A stretch of 64,000 bases of DNA from UBA11524 sp965646445 (GTDB lineage: Bacteria; Bacillota; Clostridia; Christensenellales; Aristaeellaceae): NCBI GenBank assembly GCA_965646445.1, contig CBFFZW010000012.1, positions 1-64,000 of the forward strand. Direction: 5' to 3'. Both the position numbers and the translations under genes were made by a program. A model generated the notes under the pieces. That model did no database searches. It was given only the letters and a program-made list of their open reading frames with translations, and was not told the origin of the DNA. This document shows positions 54,944 to 63,402 of the stretch, one piece after another; the first letter of the stretch is position 1, and every line of letters starts with the position of its first letter.

Positions 54944-56875
54944 TTACTTGCTGGTCTCTCGGGTGTAATTCAGCAATCCGCCGCACAGGATCATGCCCCG
55001 CTGGCGCTGCGTCAGGGGCAGCAGCACGGTATAGTCCTCCTGCTTGGTCAGGTTGCGCAGGGTGAAGCGCTCGCTGCCCTGCTCCACCAGCGCCCGGACA
55101 TCCGGCAGGGCCAGCTCGTCGCCCTGGTCAACGCGGTCATAGTCCGCCTCGTCGGCAAATGTCATGGGCAGGATGCCGTTGTTGATGAGGTTGGCCTGGT
55201 GGATGCGGGCGAAGGACTTTGCGATGACGGCGCGGATGCCCAGGTACAGCGGCACCAGCGCGGCGTGCTCACGGCTGGAGCCCTGGCCGTAGTTGCTGCC
55301 CGCCACCAGCATGCCGCCGCCGGCCGCCTTGGCCCGGGCGGGGAAATCCTTGTCCACGGGTGTGAGGCAGAAATCGGACAGATAGGGCACATTGGAGCGG
55401 AAGGGCAGCAGCTTGGCATCGGAGGGCGCGATGTGGTCGGTGGTGATGTTGTCCTCCATTTTCAGCAGCACCTGCCCCGTGACCTCCGCCGTCAGCGGCT
55501 TGCCCAGGGGGAAGGGCTTGATGTTCGGGCCGCGCACCACCTCCACCGTGGCCTCCTGCCCGGCTTCCACCGGCGGAATGACCAGGTTATCCGCCACCTC
55601 GAATTTCTCGGGCAGGGGGATGTCCAGGTCGATGTCCAGGCAGCGGGGATCGGTCAGCACGCCGGTGAGGGCGGTGACGGCGGCCGTCTCGCAAGAGGTG
55701 AGGTAGATGCCGGCGGACTTGGTGCCGCTGCGACCGAAGAAGTTGCGGTTGTTCGTCCTGACGGAAACGGCGTTGCTCTTGGGCGCCTGACCCATGCCGA
55801 TGCAGGGGCCGCAGGCGGATTCCAGGATGCGGGCGCCGGCGGCGATCATATCCGCCAGGGCGCCGTTGCGGGCCAGCATGGTCAGTACCTGCTTGGAACC
55901 GGGGCCGATGACCAGGCTGACATCGGGATGCACGGTCTTGCCCTTGAGAATCCGGGCCACCCGCATCATATCGGTATAGGAAGAATTGGTGCAGGAGCCG
56001 ATGAACACCTGATCCACCTTGATGGGGCCGCATTCCGCCACGGTCTCCACCAGATCAGGCATGTGGGGCTTGGCCACCAGGGGCGTCAGGGTGCTCAGGT
56101 CAATCTCCACCATTTCGTCATAGGCCGCGTCGGGGTCGGCAGCCAGGGGGACGAAATCCTCCTCGCGCTGCTGGGCCTTCAGGAACGCCCGGGTGACGTC
56201 ATCCGAGGGGAAGATGGACGTGGTCGCGCCCAGCTCCGCGCCCATGTTGGTGATGGTGGCGCGCTCGGGCACGGTGAGGGTGGCCACGCCGTCGCCAATG
56301 TACTCCATCACCTTGCCGACGCCGCCCTTCACCGACAGCCGCCGCAGCACCTCCAGGATGATGTCCTTGGCAGCCACACCGTATTGCAGGCGGCCCGTCA
56401 GCCTGATGCCCACCACCTTCGGGCAGGACAGGAAGTACGCGCCGCCGCCCATGGCCACAGCCACGTCCAGGCCGCCCGCGCCGATGGCCAGCATGCCGAT
56501 GCCGCCGCCCGTGGGCGTATGGGAGTCGGAGCCCAGGAGGGTATAGCCCGGCACGCCGAAGCGCTCCAGCTGCACCTGATGGCAGATGCCGTTGCCCGGC
56601 TTGGAGCAGTAGATGCCGTGCTTCTTGGCCACGGACTGGATGTACTGGTGGTCGTCGGCGTTTTCAAAGCCGGTTTGCAGGGTGTTGTGGTCGATGTAGG
56701 CCACACTCTTCTTGGTGCGGACGCGCTCTACGCCCATGGCCTCAAACTGCAGGTACGCCATGGTGCCGGTGGAATCCTGGGTCAGGGTCTGGTCAATACG
56801 GATGGAAATCTCCTTTCCGGGCACAAGCTCACCGGAGAGCAGATGCGCGGCAAGGATTTTTTGGGTCAAATTCAT
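54944..56875 (-). CDS. acn: Aconitate hydratase (3Fe-4S/4Fe-4S lyase)
   Basis: Interconverts citrate and isocitrate via aconitate in the cytosol. The 643-residue size fits the mAcn-like monomeric aconitase found in Clostridia rather than the ~890-residue AcnA. Motifs: LGSDSHTPTGGGIGMLAIGA, the cluster cysteines in VFIGSCTNSSYTDMMRV and LESACGPCIGMGQAPKSNAV, the SVRTNNRNFFGRSG segment, and the swivel-domain signature GSNYGQGSSREHAALVPLYL. Start 56875 has AGGAGGCTTCTTC upstream; the frame continues upstream, but that stretch is unlike the family. It is monocistronic. Confidence 0.93.
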   Translation of the reverse strand: MNLTQKILAAHLLSGELVPGKEISIRIDQTLTQDSTGTMAYLQFEAMGVERVRTKKSVAYIDHNTLQTGFENADDHQYIQSVAKKHGIYCSKPGNGICHQVQLERFGVPGYTLLGSDSHTPTGGGIGMLAIGAGGLDVAVAMGGGAYFLSCPKVVGIRLTGRLQYGVAAKDIILEVLRRLSVKGGVGKVMEYIGDGVATLTVPERATITNMGAELGATTSIFPSDDVTRAFLKAQQREEDFVPLAADPDAAYDEMVEIDLSTLTPLVAKPHMPDLVETVAECGPIKVDQVFIGSCTNSSYTDMMRVARILKGKTVHPDVSLVIGPGSKQVLTMLARNGALADMIAAGARILESACGPCIGMGQAPKSNAVSVRTNNRNFFGRSGTKSAGIYLTSCETAAVTALTGVLTDPRCLDIDLDIPLPEKFEVADNLVIPPVEAGQEATVEVVRGPNIKPFPLGKPLTAEVTGQVLLKMEDNITTDHIAPSDAKLLPFRSNVPYLSDFCLTPVDKDFPARAKAAGGGMLVAGSNYGQGSSREHAALVPLYLGIRAVIAKSFARIHQANLINNGILPMTFADEADYDRVDQGDELALPDVRALVEQGSERFTLRNLTKQEDYTVLLPLTQRQRGMILCGGLLNYTRETSK

Positions 56876-57062
56876 GAAGAAGCCTCCTGTTCGTCGAGGA
56901 TAATCTGGTGCATACAAAAACATGATACCGTTTCTCCGCCCCGCCGTCAACCATCCGCCGCCGAAAGAACACAGAAAAGACCAACGCCGGCGGAATATAA
57001 AATTTTTTCGTCCATCCGGCAGGAATTCCGCGAAAGACGGCGTATTCTTTATTTTGTCACCT

Positions 57063-57150
57063 GCGGGAATGGCGGAATTGGCAGACGCGCTAGATTCAGG
57101 TTCTAGTGAGGGCTAACTTCATGCAGGTTCAAGTCCTGTTTCCCGCACCA
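57063..57150 (+). tRNA. tRNA-Leu(CAG)
   Basis: Acceptor GCGGGAA/TTCCCGC, D-arm GGCGGAATTGGCAGACGC, anticodon loop TTCAGGT (anticodon CAG), long variable arm (GAGGGCTAACTTCATGC region), T-arm GTTCAAGTCCTG and encoded CCA. The mobilizable element begins within about 160 bases downstream, so this tRNA may be its integration site. Confidence 0.95.
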
Positions 57151-57157
57151 AACCAAT

Positions 57158-57199
57158 ATAATCCGAACTTGTTTCCGATAGGAGATGGGTTCGGATTAT
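57158..57199 (+). terminator. Terminator of tRNA-Leu
   Basis: ATAATCCGAAC / GTTCGGATTAT, 11-bp perfect stem, followed by TTGTTTTCTTT. Confidence 0.75.
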
Positions 57200-57307
57200 T
57201 TGTTTTCTTTGATCGTTACGAAACCGCCTATTTTCGCAACGGGGTGAAGCGCAAACCGACTTCCAAGCCAAGAGGGCCACGGAAAAAGAAGAAATCTATA
57301 TAAACGC

Positions 57308-57351
57308 AAAAAAGCGGGGTGCCACCCTTTTCGGATGACACCCCGCTTTTG
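57308..57351 (-). terminator. Terminator of the leftward mobilization genes
   Basis: On the minus strand AAAGCGGGGTG...CACCCCGCTTTTTT with a partly paired loop; marks the 3' end of the mob operon. Confidence 0.8.
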
Positions 57352-57359
57352 CTATGCCA

Positions 57360-57539
57360 TTATTCTGTTTTTGCCTCTTGCTTCTCTATTTCTCTCTGCT
57401 TCTTCCATTCAGAAAACTCCCGCTGCCCTTCCTCGCTCTCATAGAAGGCCAGAATGTCCGGCAGGAGGCAGCGGGCTATTGCTTCGATCTGGTGCTGGGG
57501 AATATCGGTGTTGTTGATCAGCTTTTTTCTTCTACCCAA
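57360..57539 (-). CDS. Small conserved mobile-element protein (59 aa)
   Basis: A short acidic and basic helical protein ending the mobilization operon. KLINNTDIPQHQIEAIARCL then LPDILAFYESEEGQREFSEW is a pattern I recall from many Firmicutes mobilizable elements, where it follows the relaxase gene; its role is unknown. The start is uncertain: a TTG at 57539 has GGAGGT four bases away; the frame is open further upstream but overlaps the relaxase gene. It ends directly before the terminator. Confidence 0.65.
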   Translation of the reverse strand: MGRRKKLINNTDIPQHQIEAIARCLLPDILAFYESEEGQREFSEWKKQREIEKQEAKTE

Positions 57540-57567
57540 ATGTACCTCCGTGTTTCTCAAAGATGGT

Positions 57568-58524
57568 TTACAGATCGTGATCTTTGGGTCGCTGCTGGCG
57601 CTGCTGCTCTCTGAGTATCCGACGCACCTCAGGGGGAATACTGTCCACAAACCGCCGCAGCCGCTCGTTATCCTTTTTCAGTGTCAACACCTCCATCTGC
57701 TTCTGTATGCTCTTTTCGCTGTTGACCTTTTCCTTCAAGCCCTCGTTCTCCTGCGTCAGATAGTCGATGGTGGCTTGGTATTTCTTCATCTGTCCCAAAT
57801 GCTTTTCCAGCCGGGAGAAATATGGCCCCACCATCTCCAAAATTTCGTCTCGTTTTTTCCCGGCGTTCAGCACCCCGATTTCCGACACCGCCTTTTCTAT
57901 GGCCTGCTGTTGCCGGGTGAGGTCTACGGACTGCTTGAACAACCATGTGGGAATGTGCTTGCGCTTGGTGACAAGGGCGCTCTCGCCCCGCTTGAGGACG
58001 GGGAACACCTTTTTCATGTGGGCGTGAAACTCGTCCTGCCATTTTGAAAGCTGCGCCCGGTTGCCCAAAATCTCCTTTGCAGACAGCCGCCCGTCCTCTG
58101 TGATGGGGGTAAAGCACAGGTGAAGGTGAGGTGTTTTTTCATCCATGTGTACCACAGCGGAAAAGATGTTCCCCCGGCCCACCTTCTTCTCCATAAAAGC
58201 TACCGCTTCGGTGAAGTAGGCTTGTATTTCTTTCTTGCTTCGGTCTGTGAAGAACTCCGGGCTGGCGGTAATCAGCGTGTCCACAAACATAGTGCTGTCC
58301 TTCCTGGTACGGCACCCCGCCGCCTTGATGCGAGTGTCAATTTCCTTTCGGTACTTCTGCGCAGGCTGAATAATGTGAAAATTGTCCTTGCTTTTACTGA
58401 TGTCAATATCGGGATTGCTGGCGTACTTCTCCTTTGTGCGCTCGTGGTGTGCTTCCAATGCCCCTGCCGGCCCCGCCTTGTGTTTGGCAAAGCGTAAAAT
58501 TGCGTGCTGTGCTTTTTGTGCCAT
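57568..58524 (-). CDS. mobV: MobV-family relaxase (plasmid recombination / Pre-Mob)
   Basis: Nicks DNA at oriT for conjugative mobilization. A 318-residue protein: N-terminal relaxase domain with QHAILRFAKHKAGPAGALEA, the conserved Asn in YASNPDIDISKS, and the metal-binding histidine triad in HMDEKTPHLHL (residues 126-136). The C-terminal half is a coiled coil (residues about 210-318: KAVSEIGVLNAGKKRDEILE through DSIPPEVRRILREQQRQQR). Slightly shorter than typical MobV proteins (380-500 aa). It lies 9 bases after the small regulator gene. Confidence 0.9.
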   Translation of the reverse strand: MAQKAQHAILRFAKHKAGPAGALEAHHERTKEKYASNPDIDISKSKDNFHIIQPAQKYRKEIDTRIKAAGCRTRKDSTMFVDTLITASPEFFTDRSKKEIQAYFTEAVAFMEKKVGRGNIFSAVVHMDEKTPHLHLCFTPITEDGRLSAKEILGNRAQLSKWQDEFHAHMKKVFPVLKRGESALVTKRKHIPTWLFKQSVDLTRQQQAIEKAVSEIGVLNAGKKRDEILEMVGPYFSRLEKHLGQMKKYQATIDYLTQENEGLKEKVNSEKSIQKQMEVLTLKKDNERLRRFVDSIPPEVRRILREQQRQQRPKDHDL

Positions 58525-58533
58525 TGTACCTCC

Positions 58534-58746
58534 TTACCGCTTGCGCTTGACCCAGACAATGTCATAGTCCAGCACATCCGCAAGCTCCACGGCTTCTTGG
58601 TATCGCAGGGAAGCCCGACGCAATTTGCCGGATAGATTGGGGACGCTGCGGCTCCAATCGTAATCGTCGTACAGCCTATCCACCACCTCTGTCATGGTCA
58701 TGCCAGAACGGACAATATAGGACTTGATTTCTTCTCGAATGCCCAT
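58534..58746 (-). CDS. Small DNA-binding-like element protein (70 aa)
   Basis: A 70-residue protein with a helix-turn-helix-like pattern: GIREEIKSYIVRSGMTMTEV then VPNLSGKLRRASLRYQEAVE and ADVLDYDIVWVKRKR. It resembles the small DUF6471-type or XRE-like proteins that precede mobV in Firmicutes elements and may act as an oriT accessory factor or regulator. Start 58746 is supported by AAAGGAGAGAGAACA. It is the first gene of the mob operon. Confidence 0.7.
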   Translation of the reverse strand: MGIREEIKSYIVRSGMTMTEVVDRLYDDYDWSRSVPNLSGKLRRASLRYQEAVELADVLDYDIVWVKRKR

Positions 58747-59013
58747 TGTTCTCTCTCCTTTCCATGTCTGCCCCACAAAGAGCAATATTCGGTTTCGCTG
58801 TTTTGTGTGGGATTTGCCGGAAATGAAAAAAAGCCCGCCAAACCGTGAACTCCGTTCGCTTTACGGTGGCGCGCTCTCCAGAAAATAACCGACACAAAAA
58901 CAGTCAATCGTTCATTCAACGGCGATCCTTCAAAAATTCGGGGGAATTTTCACCTCTTTTCATCCGGCTAGAGCGCAAAAAAGCCACGCACAACCTTCTG
59001 GTCTGCGTGGCTT

Positions 59014-59877
59014 TCATACGCTGCATCTGTACTTTTGAAGTTTCTTTTTTACCTCCTCCACTCGTTTGATAACTCCGCTGTGGTTTTTATACCCCAGCTT
59101 GTCCGCAATTTCCTCGTAAGTAAATCCATCCTGTCTCAGTTCAACAATCTGCCGATCTTTCAGGGGCAAGGTCTTTAAAAACCGTTCCACAAAGTCCTTA
59201 GCGATCACATATTCCTCTACATTTTGGCTTGGATCTGGAATATGGAAAATAGGACTGTCGTCATCACTGTTTTCCAGCATTCCTTCCAGTGAAACGGTCT
59301 GTACCTTCTTGGAGCGGGTGTGATACCACCTGCGGAGGAAGTCTTTGCGAGCGTTGGTATCCCATTTTTCAAAATCTTCATCGCAGGGCATTTCTCGCAC
59401 GATGTCCAAAATTGGTTGCCACCCCTGCTCCGTAATCGCACGCTTCACCACATGGGCAAATAATTCTCTTACCTGATCGGCGTCTGGGAGCGGAATTTGT
59501 GTTCCAGGCTTCATGCGAAATAAAAGCTGCAATCCCCAACCACATTCCTGATCTATTAAGCTGGCCCAAAGTGGTAGCGCATAGGAGAGCCGCCAAACTG
59601 GACAGTAGCCAGTGTAGTGTTCTTTCCACCCGCCAAAGCCAAAGTGCGGAAAGGCCAAAGCAGCGGTGGCATCCATGATGTCCTTCAAGAAAGCGTCGCT
59701 GTCGAGCAAGTCCATCATCGGTTCGGATGCCGCTATTTCAGAAAGACACCGTGGCAGTGCATTCAGCGTAGGATACCTAACGATCTGGTCTTCCGGGATA
59801 AGATAGACAAGAGGCAGATAGCGGATGTTGCTGTCAAAGGGAAAAGTTACTTGCATATGCGGATGTGGTTCGTCCAT
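59014..59877 (-). CDS. Regulator with C-terminal sigma-70 region 4-like domain
   Basis: A 287-residue protein. Residues about 1-190 are unrecognised and Trp/Phe-rich (FPHFGFGGWKEHYTGYCPVW). The C-terminal 70 residues look like sigma-70 region 4: EEYVIAKDFVERFLKTLPLK, DRQIVELRQDGFTYEEIADK and LGYKNHSGVIKRVEEVKKK. No region 2 is visible, so it is more likely a regulator than a full sigma factor. AAAAGGAGGTCAGCCCT precedes the ATG. It is divergent from the HTH gene at 60080 and upstream of the mob genes. Confidence 0.75.
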   Translation of the reverse strand: MDEPHPHMQVTFPFDSNIRYLPLVYLIPEDQIVRYPTLNALPRCLSEIAASEPMMDLLDSDAFLKDIMDATAALAFPHFGFGGWKEHYTGYCPVWRLSYALPLWASLIDQECGWGLQLLFRMKPGTQIPLPDADQVRELFAHVVKRAITEQGWQPILDIVREMPCDEDFEKWDTNARKDFLRRWYHTRSKKVQTVSLEGMLENSDDDSPIFHIPDPSQNVEEYVIAKDFVERFLKTLPLKDRQIVELRQDGFTYEEIADKLGYKNHSGVIKRVEEVKKKLQKYRCSV

Positions 59878-60079
59878 AGGGCTGACCTCCTTTTATGTTT
59901 TAAAATATGTTATCTATTATAATACGACATAAGTATATACTTTTTGTTCCTAGAATTCAAAAATATTTTTGGCGTATATACGGGCAGTTGCTTAAAAAGC
60001 CCTTGCCTAATTTCGCTTAAACGAATATACTAATAATGGTTTAATATTACCCCATGAGACAAACTTTGAGGTGTCACAA
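59878..60079. promoter_or_regulatory. AT-rich divergent promoter region
   Basis: About 200 bases of AT-rich DNA between divergent genes. TATAAT is present on the minus strand at 59921-59916, in the right place for the sigma-like gene, without a clear -35. On the plus strand AATATACTAATAATGG near 60015-60030 may hold a -10. No certain operator was seen. Confidence 0.4.
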
Positions 60080-60274
60080 GTGAACGGATATATGACGGTA
60101 CAGGAAGCCGCTGAAAAATGGGGTGTGACTCCCCGGCAAGTCCAAATTTTGTGCAAAGAAAACCGAATTGCCGGTGCGGCGCGTATGAGTCGGATTTGGA
60201 TCATCCCAGAAAATGCAGAAAAGCCGACTAAAGATAGCAATACAAGAGCGAGGACAAAAGATGACAAACAATAA
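60080..60274 (+). CDS. Helix-turn-helix protein, MerR/excisionase type (64 aa)
   Basis: A short DNA-binding protein: YMTVQEAAEKWGVTPRQVQI then LCKENRIAGAARMSRIWIIP, the standard helix_turn_helix_17/excisionase pattern with the basic wing. In R-M loci, small HTH proteins can act as controllers (C proteins), but this fold is more typical of excisionases and of HTH genes preceding methyltransferases in Clostridia elements. GTG 60080 has GAGGTG upstream; GTG 60071 and ATG 60098 are alternatives. Its last 14 bases overlap the methyltransferase start. Confidence 0.75.
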   Translation: MNGYMTVQEAAEKWGVTPRQVQILCKENRIAGAARMSRIWIIPENAEKPTKDSNTRARTKDDKQ

Positions 60275-61451
60275 TTTGACAATGATTGACTTATTTGCGG
60301 GTGCAGGTGGATTGTCTGAGGGACTTTCTGAGGCTGGATTTCACAGTCTATTCGCTTCAGAAATCATGCCTGTTTATGCTGCAACATATCAGAAAAATCA
60401 CCCTTCCGCTAGGGTCTTAACAGCAGATATTCGTAGTATAGACGCAAATCAAATTCGAGAAGAACTTGGTATTGAGCGTGGAGAGTTAGATTTACTTGCC
60501 GGCGGTCCTCCGTGTCAGGGATTTTCAATCAATGCTCCAGTCAGAAGTGTACTTGACCAAAGAAATCATTTGTTCAAAGAATATTTGCGCTTTGTAGATG
60601 CTTTTGCTCCAAGGGCAATTTTGATTGAGAATGTTCCCGGACTTGTTTCTTTTGAACATGGTGCCACTCTGCACGCCATTCTCAATGCTTTGGCAGAACT
60701 AGGGTATGGCGCTGATGTGCGTATCCTTGGTGCTGCATATTATGGTGTCCCCCAAATGAGGTGGAGAACCATCATTCTTGGCTTGAGGGGGAAGAACCTT
60801 CCTTCTTTGGCATTCCCGGAGCCGCTCTACCATGCGCCAGTGAAGCCCAATTTTACCACTACATTTGACGGCCAGTTACTCGTAAAGCTCCCTTCGCCTG
60901 AAGCATCTGCTAAATTCACCACAGTGCAGGAAGCTATTGGCGATCTTCCGCCATTGAAGTGTGGGGAAAGAGGTGCTGAAGTAAAAGAATATATATGTGA
61001 GCCAATGTGTGATTATCAGAAACGAGCGCGTATCGGTAGTTGTGGAATATATAATCATGAAGCTCCCCGGCTTTCTAAAGAAAATCAAGAGAGATTGAAA
61101 TACATTAAGCCTGGTGGGAATTGGACAGATATACCTGATGAGCTTTTGCCAAAAGGTATGAAAAGGGCCAGAAAATCTGATCATACCAAGCGATATGGCC
61201 GTGTTACTCCTGATGGTTTGGCTTCGACTATTTTAACTAAATGCGATCCTCATTGGGGCGCTTATTTCCATTATAATCAAGATCGCTCTTTTACTGTTAG
61301 AGAGGCCGCCCGCCTACAATCCTTTCCAGATCACTTTATCTTTACTGGCACGCAAGGACAGCAGTTCGCTCAGGTAGGAAACGCCGTGCCTCCTTTGCTG
61401 GCAGAAGCTGTTGGTCTTGCACTCAAATCTATTTTAGAGGAGGGGTCTTAA
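60261..61451 (+). CDS. DNA (cytosine-5) methyltransferase of a type II R-M system
   Basis: Methylates cytosine C5 to protect host DNA from the adjacent endonuclease. Of 396 residues, motif I is IDLFAGAGGLSEGL (9-22), motif IV is GGPPCQGFS with catalytic Cys85, motif VI is ENVPG (123-127), motif VIII is YYGVPQMRWRTIIL, and motifs IX-X are at the end (REAARLQSFPDHFIFTGTQG, QVGNAVPPLLAEAVG). All are intact. The variable target-recognition region is about 215-330. The ATG at 60261 overlaps the HTH gene; the NotI-like endonuclease starts 1 base after the stop, so both are co-translated. Confidence 0.93.
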   Translation: MTNNNLTMIDLFAGAGGLSEGLSEAGFHSLFASEIMPVYAATYQKNHPSARVLTADIRSIDANQIREELGIERGELDLLAGGPPCQGFSINAPVRSVLDQRNHLFKEYLRFVDAFAPRAILIENVPGLVSFEHGATLHAILNALAELGYGADVRILGAAYYGVPQMRWRTIILGLRGKNLPSLAFPEPLYHAPVKPNFTTTFDGQLLVKLPSPEASAKFTTVQEAIGDLPPLKCGERGAEVKEYICEPMCDYQKRARIGSCGIYNHEAPRLSKENQERLKYIKPGGNWTDIPDELLPKGMKRARKSDHTKRYGRVTPDGLASTILTKCDPHWGAYFHYNQDRSFTVREAARLQSFPDHFIFTGTQGQQFAQVGNAVPPLLAEAVGLALKSILEEGS

Positions 61452-61452
61452 A

Positions 61453-62364
61453 ATGGCTGGATATATTTCGGAGTTTTTCGGTTATCGTGCAGAAGATAAA
61501 TCCTCACAAGCTGCAACAGCAGCAGCTCGTCAGGTTTGTCCTTTTCTCGGAACTCAATGCACAAAAGTTTTGTCGCGGGATAGAATTATTTCTGGAGTCT
61601 GTGCAGTTCGACAGAAAACACCAGGGTCTCCGGATGTCATCTGTTGTCCAAATCGGATTTATGCCGAAGATTACAAGATGCTCCACTTAGTCGCGCAGCA
61701 GGCATTTGGCTGTGAGTTAGGACTTTACTCTGGGAGAGCAGCAGTAGAAAAAGCCAAAGCGGAAAATGGAGCTATTGCTGTTTTTGGGCATGGATGGGGC
61801 GGAGAGTTACGACTGCCCCAAAGGGCCGGGACAGGCTCCTACTTTGTTGATTGGGTGTTGGCACGCTTGGATGGAGCCGGAGAGCTTGTTGAATTTACAG
61901 CTATCGAAGTCCAAACTATTGATACCACAGGAAACTACCGTGAAGCCCGCAATGCACTTATGGAAAACCGAGACATCGTTGCAGACACTGTCGGATTGAA
62001 CTGGGAAAATGTTTCTAAGCGTATTATCCCACAATTGATTTATAAAGGGCAGGTTTTGCAGCGAGAGGATTTGTGTAGAACAGGCTTGTTCTTTGTGTGT
62101 CCCAAAGCTGTATACGATCGAGTTCTCAACCGACTGGGAGGAAAAGAACGCATTCCACGCTTTCCAACACAACCAGCTTCTATCCATTTTCTTGCCTATG
62201 ACTATCTGGAAACAACTGGTGAAGGAACGATTACTCCTCTTGGTATCTTGGAGGAACACTGCACAACGGTTTACAAAGTCCAAGAAGCCTTTTCTTCCAT
62301 GAATCTACCAGAAGGCAATGTTTACCGGGATGCTATTCGCAGGTCTCTATATGGGATGGAATAA
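61453..62364 (+). CDS. NotI-family type II restriction endonuclease
   Basis: Predicted to cut DNA at a GC-rich site unless methylated by the partner methyltransferase. A 303-residue protein resembling NotI. The N-terminal metal-cysteine cluster is conserved: CPFLGTQC (29-36), SGVCAVR (Cys50) and VICCPNR (Cys64/65), as in NotI's iron site. The PD-(D/E)XK-like core is seen at GSYFVDWVLARLDG (Asp133) and FTAIEVQTIDTTGNYREA (Glu152, Gln154), parallel to NotI Asp160, Glu182 and Gln184. Spacing between these differs slightly. GAGGAGGGG precedes the ATG. The specificity cannot be read from sequence. Confidence 0.85.
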   Translation: MAGYISEFFGYRAEDKSSQAATAAARQVCPFLGTQCTKVLSRDRIISGVCAVRQKTPGSPDVICCPNRIYAEDYKMLHLVAQQAFGCELGLYSGRAAVEKAKAENGAIAVFGHGWGGELRLPQRAGTGSYFVDWVLARLDGAGELVEFTAIEVQTIDTTGNYREARNALMENRDIVADTVGLNWENVSKRIIPQLIYKGQVLQREDLCRTGLFFVCPKAVYDRVLNRLGGKERIPRFPTQPASIHFLAYDYLETTGEGTITPLGILEEHCTTVYKVQEAFSSMNLPEGNVYRDAIRRSLYGME

Positions 62365-62403
62365 GTGGGTTTTCTACATTTTCATCCCTTTTAGGAGAAG
62401 CTT

Positions 62404-63402
62404 ATGAAAGAATGGAAGAATGTTAAGCTTACATCTAAAGGCCAAGAGTATGTTGAGCCGTGTGAGTTGAAAACTGGTTTGCGCAGTTCGTCAAGAGCAG
62501 TTTTCTTTAGAAACACCCATCAAACGACTGGCGAAAAAATAGTCTCATTGAAAATTGCTCGATATAGGAAAGTCAATGGAACATTTTATGAAAAGCAAGA
62601 CAAATCAATTACGCTTTCCTGTGGAGAGATTGATAAACTAATAGAGTATATTCAAGAGTATTATGCGCCCTTAAACACGGGAATGTCCGAGTTTATTTCG
62701 GTAGACAAGGATGCTGCCGAGTTGTTTGCTAAAGTTCGTGACTTGGGAATTCCCGATGCAGAAGTTGTGAAAAAGCTTCATGAATCTGGGATACTTACCG
62801 AGAACCTGAGCGTTGCTATTACGGCAGCAGAAAGAAATCGTGCAGTCAGTGAATTCGAGCAAGCTATCAGTAGCGGCTATCCTGAATCATATTGGCAAGA
62901 TTGGTTCAGCCGAAATAAATGGGTGCTTGGGTCCGAATATCTGAATATATTGCCAGAACGAGATATTGATGTCACAGATATTGCAGATTATTTAATGAGA
63001 GCTATCGATGGTTTTCTTGATGTTGTAGAAATAAAGCGTCCTGATCTACCATTTTGGACAAGGCCAGATTCACATGGAAATTTATGCCCTTCTTCCCAGC
63101 TTACTGCTGCGATAACCCAATGCTTGAACTATTTATATAAAATAGAGCTTCAATCTAATTCCGTGGAGTTCATGGAACGGGTAGAGGATACAAAAACCGT
63201 CAAACCTCAATGTATGTTGGTGTACGGTCGATCAGTTGACTGGGATGATAATGAATTAAAGTCCTTGCGAATCTTAAATGCCGCATATCATCAATTGCAT
63301 ATCATAACTTATGACCAACTATTAATGCGAGCAAAACTCCTACTTGGAATTGAGAATGAAACTGCTGACGAGGAAGAAGATTTTTCCGAATGGCCGTTTT
63401 AA
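62404..63402 (+). CDS. Shedu-like (SduA, DUF4263) nuclease
   Basis: A predicted anti-phage nuclease of 332 residues. The N-terminal 140 residues are unrecognised. Residues 145-330 match the DUF4263 domain of SduA: SYWQDWFSRNKWVLGSEY, the active-site stretch DGFLDVVEIKRPDLPFW with Asp206, Glu209 and Lys211, QLTAAITQCLNYLYKIE with the Gln of the PD-(D/E)XK fold, and a final strand region KPQCMLVYGRSVDWD. Shedu acts as a one-gene defence system in Bacillus. The gene lies 39 bases after the restriction enzyme gene in the same direction, with AGGAGAAGCTT before the ATG, so it is likely to be co-transcribed. Confidence 0.85.
   Translation: MKEWKNVKLTSKGQEYVEPCELKTGLRSSSRAVFFRNTHQTTGEKIVSLKIARYRKVNGTFYEKQDKSITLSCGEIDKLIEYIQEYYAPLNTGMSEFISVDKDAAELFAKVRDLGIPDAEVVKKLHESGILTENLSVAITAAERNRAVSEFEQAISSGYPESYWQDWFSRNKWVLGSEYLNILPERDIDVTDIADYLMRAIDGFLDVVEIKRPDLPFWTRPDSHGNLCPSSQLTAAITQCLNYLYKIELQSNSVEFMERVEDTKTVKPQCMLVYGRSVDWDDNELKSLRILNAAYHQLHIITYDQLLMRAKLLLGIENETADEEEDFSEWPF

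Noticed and set aside
54821..57106. 761-codon plus-strand open frame
   Set aside because: Antisense to aconitase and running into tRNA-Leu; not a gene.
57106..57303. Small plus-strand frame ending in a Lys-rich tail
   Set aside because: It starts inside tRNA-Leu and crosses its terminator; at most the last part is a gene remnant.
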